From positions 1,120,501-1,184,500 of the forward strand of contig NZ_CP076620.1 in NCBI RefSeq assembly GCF_020911725.1: a stretch of 64,000 nucleotides of DNA, given 5' to 3'. Both the position numbers and the translations under genes were made by a program. The notes beneath the pieces were generated by a model. It was given only the letters and a program-made list of their open reading frames with translations. It was not told the origin of the DNA and ran no database searches. The stretch's first letter is position 1; every line of letters begins with the position of its first letter. This DNA is from Clostridium cadaveris (GTDB taxonomy: Bacteria > Bacillota > Clostridia > Clostridiales > Clostridiaceae). Below are positions 9,266 to 18,545 of this stretch, one piece after another.

Positions 9266-9800
9266 ATGATTCTACTTGTTTTTTTAAATTTTCTATTTCT
9301 TTTTTTAGTGTGCTTATTTCATCTAAGTTAGTTCTATTTTTTTCATTAGATGAGGAACGGACTGTAGCTTGCTCTCCTCCATCACTGGAAGTAGGAGAAG
9401 AATTGATGAAGTAAGGATTTGTTACATTTCTATAGGATGGATTATAATATCTACCTGGACCAGACTGCTGATATTGCTGCTGGGCGTTGTAGGTTGAAAT
9501 TATTTGACTTATGAGTTGTAGAAAATTTCCGTAAGAATTTAATACGTTTGCAGGAAACTTTCCCGATATAGCATTAGCTAAAATTTCAGCAATAGTAACA
9601 AGAAGCATAGGTTCGATGTCCTGAAATCCATTAGGAATATCAGAGTTAGCATTTCTGCAATAATTTGTATCAGCACCAGCAGAAGGATCAAAATGGCATT
9701 TTAAATCTTTAAAACTTTCATAATCACATTTTTTATATCCGCATTTCTTTAAAATTTCCTCCAAATTCTTTAAAGCATCTTCATAATTCATATTTAGCAC
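9255..9800 (-). CDS. Unknown protein, paralogue of the next gene (about 181 aa)
   Basis: I do not recognise a named family. The protein has a Cys-containing N-terminus, a conserved core (DPSAGAD, FQDIEP, an amphipathic helical stretch, AQQQYQQSGPGRYYNP, NVTNP) and a Ser/Asn-rich linker followed by a Lys/Glu coiled coil. The core is shared with the 191-aa protein encoded 20 bp upstream. No signal peptide is seen. GTG 9800 is preferred because AAGGA lies about 6 bases before it; ATG 9791 gives a better match to the paralogue but poor spacing, and TTG 9803 is also open. Its place beside two Csp-like subtilases suggests, but does not prove, a spore role. Confidence 0.75.
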   Translation of the reverse strand: MLNMNYEDALKNLEEILKKCGYKKCDYESFKDLKCHFDPSAGADTNYCRNANSDIPNGFQDIEPMLLVTIAEILANAISGKFPANVLNSYGNFLQLISQIISTYNAQQQYQQSGPGRYYNPSYRNVTNPYFINSSPTSSDGGEQATVRSSSNEKNRTNLDEISTLKKEIENLKKQVESLRR

Positions 9801-9820
9801 CAATTATCCTTTTAATATAT

Positions 9821-10396
9821 TTATAATTTTTTATTGTAATTATTAAGTTTATTTTCAATTAGGCATAGACGATTATCTAAATTTTTTAAAGAATTGGTTA
9901 TAATTTCTAATTGGAGTTCTATGTTTTCTATTTTTTCATTGGACTTATATAAGGAGGAATTGGAGCATCCATTTTTATCATCTTCACATACAGATTGACA
10001 AAATGGATTAGTGATATTTTTATATGCTGGATTGAAAAATCTGCCTGGACCAGACTGTTGATACTGTTGCTGAGCGGCATAAGTTTCAAGTATTTGGCCA
10101 ACTAAAGCTAAAAAATTTGCAACAGAGTTTGCTACATTAAAGGGGAGTTTTCCAGCAAATATATTTCCTAAGATTTCTCCAATTATAGAAAATAAAATAG
10201 GATCTATGTCTTGAAATCCGCCTTTTATATCTAGGTCTATATTATCACAGCAATTGCTATCAGCACCGCCGGAAGGATCTATTTTGCATTTACAACCATT
10301 GTCTTTACAGTACTTAGACTTGATTGACTCATAATCTTCACAGCCTAAAGCTTTCATAAGCTCACTTATTATATTTATATTATTATAGTTTTCCAC
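9821..10396 (-). CDS. Unknown protein, paralogue of 9255-9800 (191 aa)
   Basis: It shares DPSGGAD, GGFQDIDP, the central helical segment, AQQQYQQSGPGRFFNP and NITNP with its neighbour, and also ends in a coiled coil (about residues 152-191). Cysteine-rich patches (KYCKDNGCKCKID, NCCDN, FCQSVCEDDKNGC) are extra here. The start is GTG (10394-10396). On the minus strand upstream lie a TATAAT and an overlapping CATANNNTA pattern (CATAGTATA), the latter like the -10 of sigma-E/K promoters, but no matching -35 was found. Function unknown; a structural or coat-type role is only a guess. Confidence 0.75.
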   Translation of the reverse strand: MENYNNINIISELMKALGCEDYESIKSKYCKDNGCKCKIDPSGGADSNCCDNIDLDIKGGFQDIDPILFSIIGEILGNIFAGKLPFNVANSVANFLALVGQILETYAAQQQYQQSGPGRFFNPAYKNITNPFCQSVCEDDKNGCSNSSLYKSNEKIENIELQLEIITNSLKNLDNRLCLIENKLNNYNKKL

Positions 10397-10463
10397 GATT
10401 CACCGTCATTATATTTATATTATTATACTATGCTAATATCTATTTATTGACAAATTGGGTGCG

Positions 10464-10513
10464 TAAAAAAATACCTTATGCATATTTATAAAAGTATACA
10501 TAAGGTATTTTTA
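10464..10513 (-). terminator. Terminator downstream of the Csp-like protease operon
   Basis: ATACCTTATG and CATAAGGTAT form a stem. On the minus strand the hairpin is followed by seven T residues, ending the subtilase operon just before the paralogue pair. Confidence 0.85.
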
Positions 10514-12238
10514 TTACTCTAAATATCTAAAAACACCAATCATATCTAAAACACCATATCCCCATTCTGCATTAGGATATGAATCATTTAGCCTTTTAGC
10601 TGTTCCTCTTGATAAATAAGTTTTTAATTTTTGAGAATAGATATTTGGATCATTTTTATCAACTATGCCCCACTGAAACATTAATGCGCTTGCGCCGGCT
10701 ACTACAGCAGCAGATACACAGGTGCCATTTACTATCATAGTTTTATTACCAGGGGCAAGGGCGGTTACATTTACACCACCAGCCACTATATCAATTGCGC
10801 TTGGATTATACAGAAATGCCATTCCTGAATACTCCACTAAATTGAAATTATTTTGATTATAAGCGCCTACTTTAATAATCTGAGGGGCATATGGGGTTGT
10901 AAAAGTACCATAAGGATCTGGGGAAGTAAATCCTGTATTACCTAATGCAAGCCCTTTTTGCTGAAGCCATATATTATAACTTCCATTTAAAATATAATCA
11001 GGATATAATCTTAATTTCCAAATACCTGGTGTAAGGTAATTCATGTCAATTTCTATCAATTCATCACCAGATAATGCTTCAGGAAGATAGTACTTTACTT
11101 TTACCTTAGATTTTTCAAAAATATAGTTGATTGTTTGTTCTCTATTTAGAAGGGCAGTCATGATGCCGGAAGTTTCTCCAGAAGCGGAGATAATTTCTAG
11201 AGAACAAATATTAGGCTTATCCACCCAAACTTCCAATCTAAGATATTTTTGCTGATCTGAGATATATAATTGGATATCTTTAAATGTATCTTTTTTATCT
11301 ACATAACCAGAAGTGTGACCGCCACTATCACCTTGATTGCCGCTACCTGTAACTACAGCAATTCCTTTATTATTACAAATATTATTTATAAAGGATTCTA
11401 ATAATCCATCACCTTTATGATTTCCTAAAGAGGCACCAAGTGGTAGATATATTACTGTAGGTTTATTTAAAGTAAATAGCGTATATTCATAAAGATAAGT
11501 TATAGCCATCATTAAAAAAGCCTGATCATAAACAGGAACTGACGGGTTTAAAGCTTTTTTTAAAGCTAGGCTTTCTGCTAATTTTACAACCACAAAATTA
11601 CAGTCAGGAGCAGCACCTTTAATTTCAGGATTAATACCTTTAGCACCTATTATACCCGACATTGCAGTACCATGACCATCTGTATCTTTTGAAGGAACAA
11701 TTTCATATGGATCTTTTCCTTCGTTATATGCTTTTATAGCGTTATCAATATCATTTTTATAATACACAGTTCCAAAGGGAACATTTCCGCTTGAATTAGG
11801 GTTACTAATAGTTTGATCCCATATACCGAGAATTCTAGATGTTCCATCATCATTCATAAACTCTTTGCTTAAATAATCTATCCCGGTATCAATAATTCCA
11901 ACAACAACACCTTTTCCTGTTAAGAAAAAAGGAGGCTGTATTTGAGTTAGATTAATATTTGCAGCAATAATAGGGCTAAGTGCCTGCATGGTATATAAAT
12001 ATAATCTGTTTATATAGACAACAGATGGAAAGGGATTATTGGACAAGGTAAATGAGTCTTCAATAATATTTTGTAACTTTAAAGATATTATTGCGAATTT
12101 TTCATCCATTATAGTTATATAATAATCTGGAGCAAGATAAGCTTCTGCTTCTATATCTCCGTTATATTCTGCAATATAATGGAGATATTCGGGACTCGTA
12201 AAGACTGATGGTGGTGCATTAGAAAAATGTTTCATCAC
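10514..12238 (-). CDS. Csp-like subtilase (S8) with Cys at the catalytic Ser position
   Basis: A 574-residue S8-family protein of the clostridial Csp type: N-terminal prodomain-like segment (1-100), Asp motif VGIIDTGID (D117), His motif DTDGHGT (H189), oxyanion GSGNQG, and a large insertion in the catalytic domain. The nucleophile motif reads NGTCVSAA, so residue 507 is Cys where subtilases have Ser (codon at 10718-10720). It may be a pseudoprotease or a Cys-nucleophile variant. In C. difficile, CspA and CspC are known pseudoproteases in germinant signalling. Start GTG 12238 follows GGAGG; it overlaps the upstream protease gene by 20 bases. No sleC is present in the window. Confidence 0.88.
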   Translation of the reverse strand: MMKHFSNAPPSVFTSPEYLHYIAEYNGDIEAEAYLAPDYYITIMDEKFAIISLKLQNIIEDSFTLSNNPFPSVVYINRLYLYTMQALSPIIAANINLTQIQPPFFLTGKGVVVGIIDTGIDYLSKEFMNDDGTSRILGIWDQTISNPNSSGNVPFGTVYYKNDIDNAIKAYNEGKDPYEIVPSKDTDGHGTAMSGIIGAKGINPEIKGAAPDCNFVVVKLAESLALKKALNPSVPVYDQAFLMMAITYLYEYTLFTLNKPTVIYLPLGASLGNHKGDGLLESFINNICNNKGIAVVTGSGNQGDSGGHTSGYVDKKDTFKDIQLYISDQQKYLRLEVWVDKPNICSLEIISASGETSGIMTALLNREQTINYIFEKSKVKVKYYLPEALSGDELIEIDMNYLTPGIWKLRLYPDYILNGSYNIWLQQKGLALGNTGFTSPDPYGTFTTPYAPQIIKVGAYNQNNFNLVEYSGMAFLYNPSAIDIVAGGVNVTALAPGNKTMIVNGTCVSAAVVAGASALMFQWGIVDKNDPNIYSQKLKTYLSRGTAKRLNDSYPNAEWGYGVLDMIGVFRYLE

Positions 12239-14042
12239 CGAATAATACCTCCTTTTTTAATGTAAATCTTAAAAGCATATTGTTTAGGGAATATTCAAGG
12301 TCAAAATTGTTTTGAGATTCTAGATTTCTAGTTCCAGACAAAGCATTTATTGTTCCTAAAAAATCTAGTTTTCCGTATCCCCAATGAGCGTTTGGATATA
12401 TATCAAAAGGCTTTCTTGAAGCTCCAGCTATTAGATAACTAATAATCTTTGATGCATACATAGTTAAATCATTTCTTTCTACAATTCCCCATTGAAGAAG
12501 TAGAGCACAAACTCCTGACGTTATTGCTGCAGCCACAGATGCACCTGAGACCGTAGTAGTTTTATTGCTTAAAGATGTAGTAAGTATATTAACTCCCGGT
12601 GCAGCAATATCGGGTTTAATATAAGTGTTTAGTGGGAAACCATTGCCGGATTTACCTACAATAGAGTCTGATTCTTGATCATAGTATCCCACAGAAACTA
12701 TTTTTTTGGAACTGGAAGGGAGAGATAATGTTACCTCTGGGTCAGAATTTAAGAATTTTGTACCTTCCGGAAGAGTTATTGCAGGAGGAAGCCATATATC
12801 ATATCTTCCATCAGCAATATACTCACCTTTTAATTGTAATTTCCATATTCCGGGTTTTATATCGGTAAAGGTCAAAATTATTACTTGATTTCCTGTAACG
12901 TTATCGGGTACATAGAATTTAAGGGTTAGTTTTGTTGCTTCATAAACAAAAGAAAAAGTTTCTGATTTGTATAATTTTGAGGTAATAAATTTTGTACTTT
13001 GTCCAGATGGAGATATAACATTGAGTGACATTTTATTTGGCTTTCTTATCCATATTCTAAAAGATAAGTTGTTTAGTTGCTTTGTTAAGTTTAATTCGGA
13101 TGTATTAATTTCTCCTATATTATTTATATATCCAGATGAATGTAGTTCAGCATTACCTTCATTACCTGTGCTGGTAACAACTACAACTCCTCTAAAGGAT
13201 CCAACTTCGTCTATATATTTTGCAAATAATCCAGAGCCATCATGACTATAATCAGTACAACCGAACCCAAGAAAAATAACAATTGGTTTATTTTTTTCGG
13301 ATGCATATTGGCGTAGATACTCTATACCAGCTACCACTTCTGCCGTATTATATACTGGTAACTCAAATCCATTTAGTTTAAGGTCATGCTGAAATGTAGC
13401 AGATTGAATCAATTTAACTACAGCAAATGTACAATTATTTGCAACTCCTTTCAATTCTTTGCTATATCCTCTAGCACCAATTATTCCAGCCATCTCAGTT
13501 CCGTGACCAATTGTATCTGTTGATGGTACAATATTATAAGGATCTTCACCCTTTAATTGAGCTTGTATAGCTTTATTTATATCATCATTTGAGTAAGCTT
13601 TCCCAATAAAAAGGGATGAACCCTCATTAGAAGGTGATGTTTGATCCCAAATTGTATCAATTCTAGATGTATTATCCTCTCTTATAAATTCTTGATTTAA
13701 GTAATCTATTCCGGTATCAACTATACCAACTAAAATGCCTGAGCCGTCTAAAGATAGATAAGGGTTTAATTTAACCTGATATATATTGCTCACATTTTCA
13801 GGAGAAGTAGATTCTAAGATAAACATTTCTCTAAAATTGACAAATAAAATAGATGGGACATCTAAAATTAAATTATCAATCATGCCGGCTTTAACTGAGA
13901 CGATAGCAAATCGATTGTTTATTATATCTCCGCAAGCATAAGAAACTTTAGATATTTCTTCTAAAAAATTACCTCTGTATTCTATTAAATGCTCATAGTA
14001 ATTAGGATTATTATAAAAAGAGCAGTTATTTCTATTATCCAC
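12219..14042 (-). CDS. Csp-like subtilase (S8), catalytic triad intact
   Basis: A 607-residue relative of the downstream gene. Triad (numbered from GTG 14042): Asp109 in VGIVDTGID, His180 in DTIGHGT, Ser502 in SGASVAAAI, with oxyanion STGNEG. It therefore looks proteolytically competent, in contrast to its partner. A prodomain-like N-terminus precedes the catalytic domain. GTG 14042 is chosen because GGGAG lies about 8 bases upstream; the in-frame ATG at 14057 has no ribosome binding site. The pairing of an active and a Ser-substituted Csp parallels the CspB/CspA/CspC sets that process the cortex hydrolase SleC; a germination role here is inferred. Confidence 0.87.
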   Translation of the reverse strand: MDNRNNCSFYNNPNYYEHLIEYRGNFLEEISKVSYACGDIINNRFAIVSVKAGMIDNLILDVPSILFVNFREMFILESTSPENVSNIYQVKLNPYLSLDGSGILVGIVDTGIDYLNQEFIREDNTSRIDTIWDQTSPSNEGSSLFIGKAYSNDDINKAIQAQLKGEDPYNIVPSTDTIGHGTEMAGIIGARGYSKELKGVANNCTFAVVKLIQSATFQHDLKLNGFELPVYNTAEVVAGIEYLRQYASEKNKPIVIFLGFGCTDYSHDGSGLFAKYIDEVGSFRGVVVVTSTGNEGNAELHSSGYINNIGEINTSELNLTKQLNNLSFRIWIRKPNKMSLNVISPSGQSTKFITSKLYKSETFSFVYEATKLTLKFYVPDNVTGNQVIILTFTDIKPGIWKLQLKGEYIADGRYDIWLPPAITLPEGTKFLNSDPEVTLSLPSSSKKIVSVGYYDQESDSIVGKSGNGFPLNTYIKPDIAAPGVNILTTSLSNKTTTVSGASVAAAITSGVCALLLQWGIVERNDLTMYASKIISYLIAGASRKPFDIYPNAHWGYGKLDFLGTINALSGTRNLESQNNFDLEYSLNNMLLRFTLKKEVLFGDETFF

Positions 14043-14128
14043 ATAAATCACTCCCATAATATTACAATTTATAATATGAATAAAACTATAAAATTGATAT
14101 AGAAATTATAAAGTATTTATGTATAAGT

Positions 14129-14565
14129 ATGATTAATAATGAAATATTAAAAGTAAAAGAGTCAGGAATTCATGCTGTAGAAGATTATATAATGGCTAGA
14201 TACTAATTCATGACTATTTAGATTTAGATGAAACTGTGGCTGGTTATGGAATTTATATTATGCAGAAAAGTAGTGATGCTATACTTAAAGATTTGTCTAT
14301 GCGTCTTATGAATAGAAAACTGTTTAAGTATGGGGATGAGGACATGAGAGAAGAGATAGAAGAAAGCTTAAAAAAGTATGGTAGCTTTAAAAAATATTAT
14401 TTCTTTGAAGAAGTTAATTCTAAAGTTCCATATAAACCTCAATATGTGCCTATATTAATAGAGGGGAAGAATAATGAAATTAAAGAGTTATCAACGTGTT
14501 CGGCTATTATTAGTGCATTAGTAAATAATCCTAATGATATAAAAACAACTATATACTATGGATAG
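14129..14565 (+). pseudogene. HD-domain phosphohydrolase remnant with internal deletion
   Basis: A first frame encodes ESGIHAVEDYIMARY, the conserved segment of YwfO-type HD hydrolases, then stops at TAA. A second frame resumes with HDYLDLDETVAGYGIYIMQK and runs through LKDLSMRLMNRKLFKY to the natural C-terminus (NNEIKELSTCSAIISAL). The N-terminal HD motif is absent and a middle stretch is missing, so this is a deleted, frameshifted copy. The frame from 14236 alone would look like a 109-aa gene but is only the tail. Confidence 0.75.
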
Positions 14566-14582
14566 AGAGGGGAATATCAATT

Positions 14583-14672
14583 ATGCAGATAAAATTAGTT
14601 GATTTAGTGAAAGAGTTTCCAGGAATGACAGCAGTAAACAATGTGAATCTGACTATTGAAGAAGTGAAATAA
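14583..14672 (+). pseudogene. N-terminal remnant of an ABC transporter ATPase
   Basis: A 29-residue reading frame with a good ribosome binding site (AGAGGGG) encodes KLVDLVKEFPGMTAVNNVNL and ends after TIEEVK. This matches the first strand and A-loop region of an ABC ATPase but stops before the Walker A, so it is a truncated relic. A terminator follows directly. Confidence 0.6.
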
Positions 14673-14710
14673 ACCCCTGTAGATTAATTCTATGTACAGA
14701 GGTTTCTTTT
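14671..14710 (+). terminator. Terminator after the ABC ATPase remnant
   Basis: AAACCCCTGTA pairs with TACAGAGGTTT (one mismatch), followed by TCTTTT. Confidence 0.65.
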
Positions 14711-14719
14711 ATGTTTACT

Positions 14720-16060
14720 TTAATTGATGTTTTCATCCGTTAAAGTTTTTATTCTTCTAAAGTATGTAAAGGCTAGAGGAACTGAAGCAGCTATCCAAGC
14801 TATAGGATCAGCCAAACAAATTCCTAGGTAATCTAAGAATCTTGGCAGTATAAAAGCTGCTAGAGCCCTTGCTGTTAGCTCATAAACACCTGCCATCATT
14901 GGAATAAAAGATTCCCCAATTCCTTGAAGAGCATTTCTATATATAAATATAAGTCCAAGTGGAATGAAGAATATTGCAGCTATATTAAGGCATTGTGATG
15001 CAGACCTTAATATAGTTTCATCAGGACTATTTATAAATAACATTACAAAGTATTTTCCAAAGAATATAAGGATTAATCCTTATATTATGCTGGTAACTAT
15101 GGATATCTTAGTACATTCTCTAACGCCTTCTTTTATACGATTATAATTCTTAGCACCAAGGTTTTGAGCGCAATATGTGGACATAGTTACACCGAAGGTT
15201 ATTGAAGGCTGCATTACAAGCTGTAATGCTTTTGAAGCAGCAGTATATGAAGCTATAATTGCTGATCCAAATATATTCAAGGCACCTTGAACTATCATTA
15301 TACCGATTGCTGTTATTGAAAACTGTAAAGCCATTGGTATGCCTATCCTTAAGTGCCTTTTGACATATGTTTTATTGGGTTTAAAGTCACCTTTTTTAAA
15401 TTTTAAGATGGTATATTTCTTTGAAGTATAAATAAAGCATAATAAGCTGGAAATACCTTGAGAAATAATTGTAGCATAAGCAGCACCCGCAACTCCCATT
15501 GAAAAATTAATGATGAAAACTAAATCTAAAATAACATTTAATATAGATGAGATTATCAAAAAATACAATGGAGTTTTACTATCGCCAAGAGCCCTTAAAA
15601 TACTTGAAACCATATTGTAAGCGAATGTTGCTACAGTACCAGCATAAATTATAGTTATATATGTAGTGGCGTCACCTATTATATTTGATGGAGTATTCAT
15701 TAATCTAAGCACTGGCTTTGCAAATATTACACTTATAACAGTAATAAGTATTATTGAAATTATAGATAGTTTAATTGCACTTGCTGTAGCTTTTCTAATA
15801 GCATTCTCATTTTTAGCACCAAATTTTTGAGAAATCAGTACTCCAAAACCACTAGTTAGCCCAACAACAAAACCATTAACTAAAAAGACCATAGAGCCAG
15901 TAGAACCTACGGCTGCAAGAGCATCAATACCAACAAATCTTCCCACGATTATAGTGTCAACCATGCTATAGAATTGTTGAAATATATTACCTATCAATAA
16001 AGGTATAGAAAAATACAAAATAAGTTTAACGGGATTTCCAGTTGTCATATCATTGGTCAT
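14720..16060 (-). pseudogene. MATE family efflux transporter, interrupted by an in-frame stop
   Basis: The N-terminal part (TTGNPVKLILYFSIPLLIGN, multiple membrane segments, GFGVLISQ) and the C-terminal part (IPLGLIFIYRNALQGIG) belong to one MATE protein in a single frame. A TAA codon (complement of 15080-15082) sits between TSII and GLILIFFGKYF. Without it the protein would be about 446 residues, the usual MATE length. Start ATG 16060 follows AGGAGG; the longer frame to 16108 is not needed. A single nonsense change suggests recent inactivation, or read error. Confidence 0.85.
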
Positions 16061-16220
16061 TATGTAAAGTCCTCCTAAGTCAGTTCTTACAAAGTAGTAG
16101 AATAACATATTTTTATAAATTAGTATAGTAATAAAACTTTTTTGTAAGTTAGGGAATAACTATATTTAAGCATACTAAAATTATATACATAGAAATCATG
16201 AAAGTAAGGAGTGATAATAA

Positions 16221-16736
16221 ATGAAAAAAGGTTTATACTGTAAAAAAGTTTTAACTATACTAATATTAATTTTAACTATATTTATTAAAATTAATATAGT
16301 ACAGGCTAAGGACAATATTAATGATTCGGAGGTATATATAAACCAATTAGAAGAAAAAAATAAGCTATTTAGAGAAGCATTAGATAATTTTGGTGCATCT
16401 TCAATTGAGGAAGCAGTAAACTTATATTGTGAAGGGGTAGAACAAAGAAGTGGTCCTTTGCAGTATTCCGTTATGTGTAGCATTTTAAAAAAAGATTTTA
16501 CTGATAAAATGGAAACAGACAAAAATTATGCATGGGTGACAGGAGTTTCTAGTCCATGGGTAACAGAATATAAGACTTTAGATACTAAAAAAATAAATAA
16601 TGATACATATTTAGTTACGGTGGAATTTACATTGAATGATTCGAAGGGGGTATTTGGAAAAAATAAAGTGGAACTAGAATTAAAAAGTCATGATGAAAAG
16701 TGGTGTATTTCTCGTATACATGAAGAAGATAATTAA
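16221..16736 (+). CDS. Exported protein of unknown function (171 aa)
   Basis: The N-terminus has a basic start, a hydrophobic stretch and a cleavage-like VQAKD (about residue 29), so the protein is probably secreted. The remainder ([20 protein letters not shown], later [20 protein letters not shown] and [11 protein letters not shown]) has the look of a small NTF2-like or cystatin-like alpha+beta domain; I do not recognise the family. ATG follows AAGGAGTG. selO starts 14 bases downstream, so the two may be co-transcribed. Confidence 0.75.
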   Translation: MKKGLYCKKVLTILILILTIFIKINIVQAKDNINDSEVYINQLEEKNKLFREALDNFGASSIEEAVNLYCEGVEQRSGPLQYSVMCSILKKDFTDKMETDKNYAWVTGVSSPWVTEYKTLDTKKINNDTYLVTVEFTLNDSKGVFGKNKVELELKSHDEKWCISRIHEEDN

Positions 16737-16750
16737 AAAGGAGGAAATAT

Positions 16751-18214
16751 ATGATTAAGATAAAAGAAATGGGATGGAACTTTGATAACAGCTATATTGC
16801 TCTGCCAAAGATATTTTATAGCAAAATTGATTTAAATCCAGTATGTTGTCCAGAGATGGTTATTTTCAATAAAAATTTATCGAAATCACTAGGATTAAAT
16901 AGTGATGCTCTTGAAAGTGAGAAAGGTGTATATATATTATCAGGCAGCAAGGAAGCGAAGGATGGAGCCTATATAGCTGAGGCTTATGCTGGACATCAGT
17001 TTGGATATTTTACAATGTTAGGTGATGGCAGAGCAGTCTTGATAGGAGAGCAAATAACTCCTTCAGGTGAAAGATATGATATTCAGCTAAAGGGTTCAGG
17101 AAAAACTCCATATTCACGTGGAGGAGATGGAAGGGCAGTGCTGGGACCTATGATTAGGGAATATATAATAAGTGAAGCTATGAACGGTCTTGGCATTCCT
17201 ACCACAAGAAGTCTTGCTGTAATTAAGACTGGAGAAATTGTACATAGAGAAGAAGAAAAACAAGGTGCTATATTAACTCGTGTAGCATCAAGCCACGTTA
17301 GGTTTGGCACATTTCAATATGCAGCTAGATTTGGAAATTTAGATGATGTTAAAGCTCTAGCTGACTATTGTATTAATAGACATTACAATTACATAAAGAA
17401 CGATAGTAACAAATACATTAATTTTCTTAAGGAGATCATAAAAATTCATGCTTTCCTTGTAGCTAAGTGGCAGACTGTAGGTTTTATACATGGTGTTATG
17501 AATACAGATAATATGACCATAAGCGGAGAAACTATTGACTATGGTCCTTGCGCTTTTATGGATGTTTATAATCCTGATACTGTATTTAGCTCCATAGATA
17601 TTAATGGACGTTACGCTTACTCAAAGCAGCCAGTGATGGCACAATGGAATTTATGTAGATTTGCTGAGACTTTACTACCTTTATTGCATGATGATAGAGA
17701 TATGGCTATAAAGATTGCTGAAAAGGAAATTGCTAAATTTTCAGATCTATTCTATGAAGAATGGATGAGAATAATGAGATTTAAACTGGGGATATTTAAT
17801 GAAGAACTTCAAGATAGGGACTTAATTGAAAATTTGCTTAGTATGATGAAGAAGTTTAAAGAAGACTATACTAATACGTTTCTTAGTCTTACCTTTAATG
17901 AAGATATTGAGAAAGATATGTTTAAAAGTGAAGAATTTAAAGATTGGTATAAATCGTGGCAGGAAAGATTAAAAAGACAGTCTAAAACAAAAGAGGAAGC
18001 TTATGAGCTTATGAGCAAATCAAATCCTGTTGTAATTCCAAGAAATCATAGAGTAGAAGAAGCAATAGAAGCAGCGGATAAAGGGGATTTTGAAGTTATG
18101 AAAAAGCTTTTATATGTGGTTTCATCACCATATGAACATTCAAAAGAACATAAGGAATACTCAAAGATACCGAAAGCTTCAAATTGTCATTACAGAACTT
18201 TTTGTGGAACCTAA
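16751..18214 (+). CDS. selO: Protein adenylyltransferase SelO (YdiU family)
   Basis: A 487-residue pseudokinase-fold AMP-transferase. Visible family motifs are [12 protein letters not shown], the glycine-rich [46 protein letters not shown] (inverted-active-site DxG equivalent region) and the C-terminal [11 protein letters not shown]. SelO proteins transfer AMP from ATP to Ser/Thr/Tyr of targets, linked to redox stress. The conserved C-terminal Cys three residues from the end is the position occupied by selenocysteine in animal SelO. ATG follows AAGGAGG. Length is normal. Confidence 0.93.
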   Translation: MIKIKEMGWNFDNSYIALPKIFYSKIDLNPVCCPEMVIFNKNLSKSLGLNSDALESEKGVYILSGSKEAKDGAYIAEAYAGHQFGYFTMLGDGRAVLIGEQITPSGERYDIQLKGSGKTPYSRGGDGRAVLGPMIREYIISEAMNGLGIPTTRSLAVIKTGEIVHREEEKQGAILTRVASSHVRFGTFQYAARFGNLDDVKALADYCINRHYNYIKNDSNKYINFLKEIIKIHAFLVAKWQTVGFIHGVMNTDNMTISGETIDYGPCAFMDVYNPDTVFSSIDINGRYAYSKQPVMAQWNLCRFAETLLPLLHDDRDMAIKIAEKEIAKFSDLFYEEWMRIMRFKLGIFNEELQDRDLIENLLSMMKKFKEDYTNTFLSLTFNEDIEKDMFKSEEFKDWYKSWQERLKRQSKTKEEAYELMSKSNPVVIPRNHRVEEAIEAADKGDFEVMKKLLYVVSSPYEHSKEHKEYSKIPKASNCHYRTFCGT

Positions 18215-18229
18215 ATTAAAAAATAAATA

Positions 18230-18258
18230 TTGATATAATCTATAAATATTGCTATAAT
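18230..18258 (+). promoter_or_regulatory. Sigma-A promoter of the queuosine salvage operon
   Basis: TTGATA (18230-18235), 17-bp spacer, TATAAT (18253-18258). Transcription from about 18265 gives a leader that includes the preQ1-I riboswitch. Confidence 0.8.
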
Positions 18259-18299
18259 AAGCACTGTAATTTAATAATAAGTCCACAGAATTCTGTGGG

Positions 18300-18380
18300 A
18301 GAGGTTCGTAACCATCCCTCTATAAAAAACTAGGGAAAAAGACTTTATAGTCGTACTATACCCTTAGTGCGACTTTTTTT
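18300..18380 (+). promoter_or_regulatory. preQ1-I riboswitch with expression-platform terminator
   Basis: AGAGG (18300-18304) pairs with CCTCT (18317-18321), followed by the A-rich pseudoknot strand ATAAAAAACTA, the signature of class I preQ1 aptamers. The tail ACTAGGG can pair with CCCTTAGT inside the terminator. The terminator stem is GTCGTACTA / TAGTGCGAC (18350-18373) with seven T residues. Bound preQ1 should favour termination. A perfect 16-bp palindrome, CCACAGAATTCTGTGG (18283-18298), abuts the aptamer on its 5' side. Confidence 0.92.
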
Positions 18381-18470
18381 ACTATTCTTTACCTATATGT
18401 TTTATTATCATGTCAATTTTAACATTGAAACTTAAATGAAGCATATGATGATAAGAGTATAAGTGAGCTT

Positions 18471-18503
18471 TACCTTGAGATGGTGTTCTCAAGGTATTTT
18501 TTT
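18471..18503 (+). terminator. Second terminator hairpin between riboswitch and queK
   Basis: TACCTTGAGA and TCTCAAGGTA form a perfect 10-bp stem with a 6-base loop, followed by seven T residues. It lies 91 bases after the riboswitch terminator and 42 bases before the gene, so it should also block read-through unless something opens it. Confidence 0.85.
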
Positions 18504-18545
18504 GTATCTAAAATTTGAGATTACATTGTGAGGAGTGCTAAAAAT

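Noticed and set aside
14236-14565. A stand-alone 109-aa gene
   Set aside because: It is the C-terminal end of the HD hydrolase family with upstream family sequence in a different frame.
15080-16108. A complete shorter MATE gene ending at 15080
   Set aside because: The missing C-terminal third follows in the same frame after one stop, so it is a single disrupted gene.
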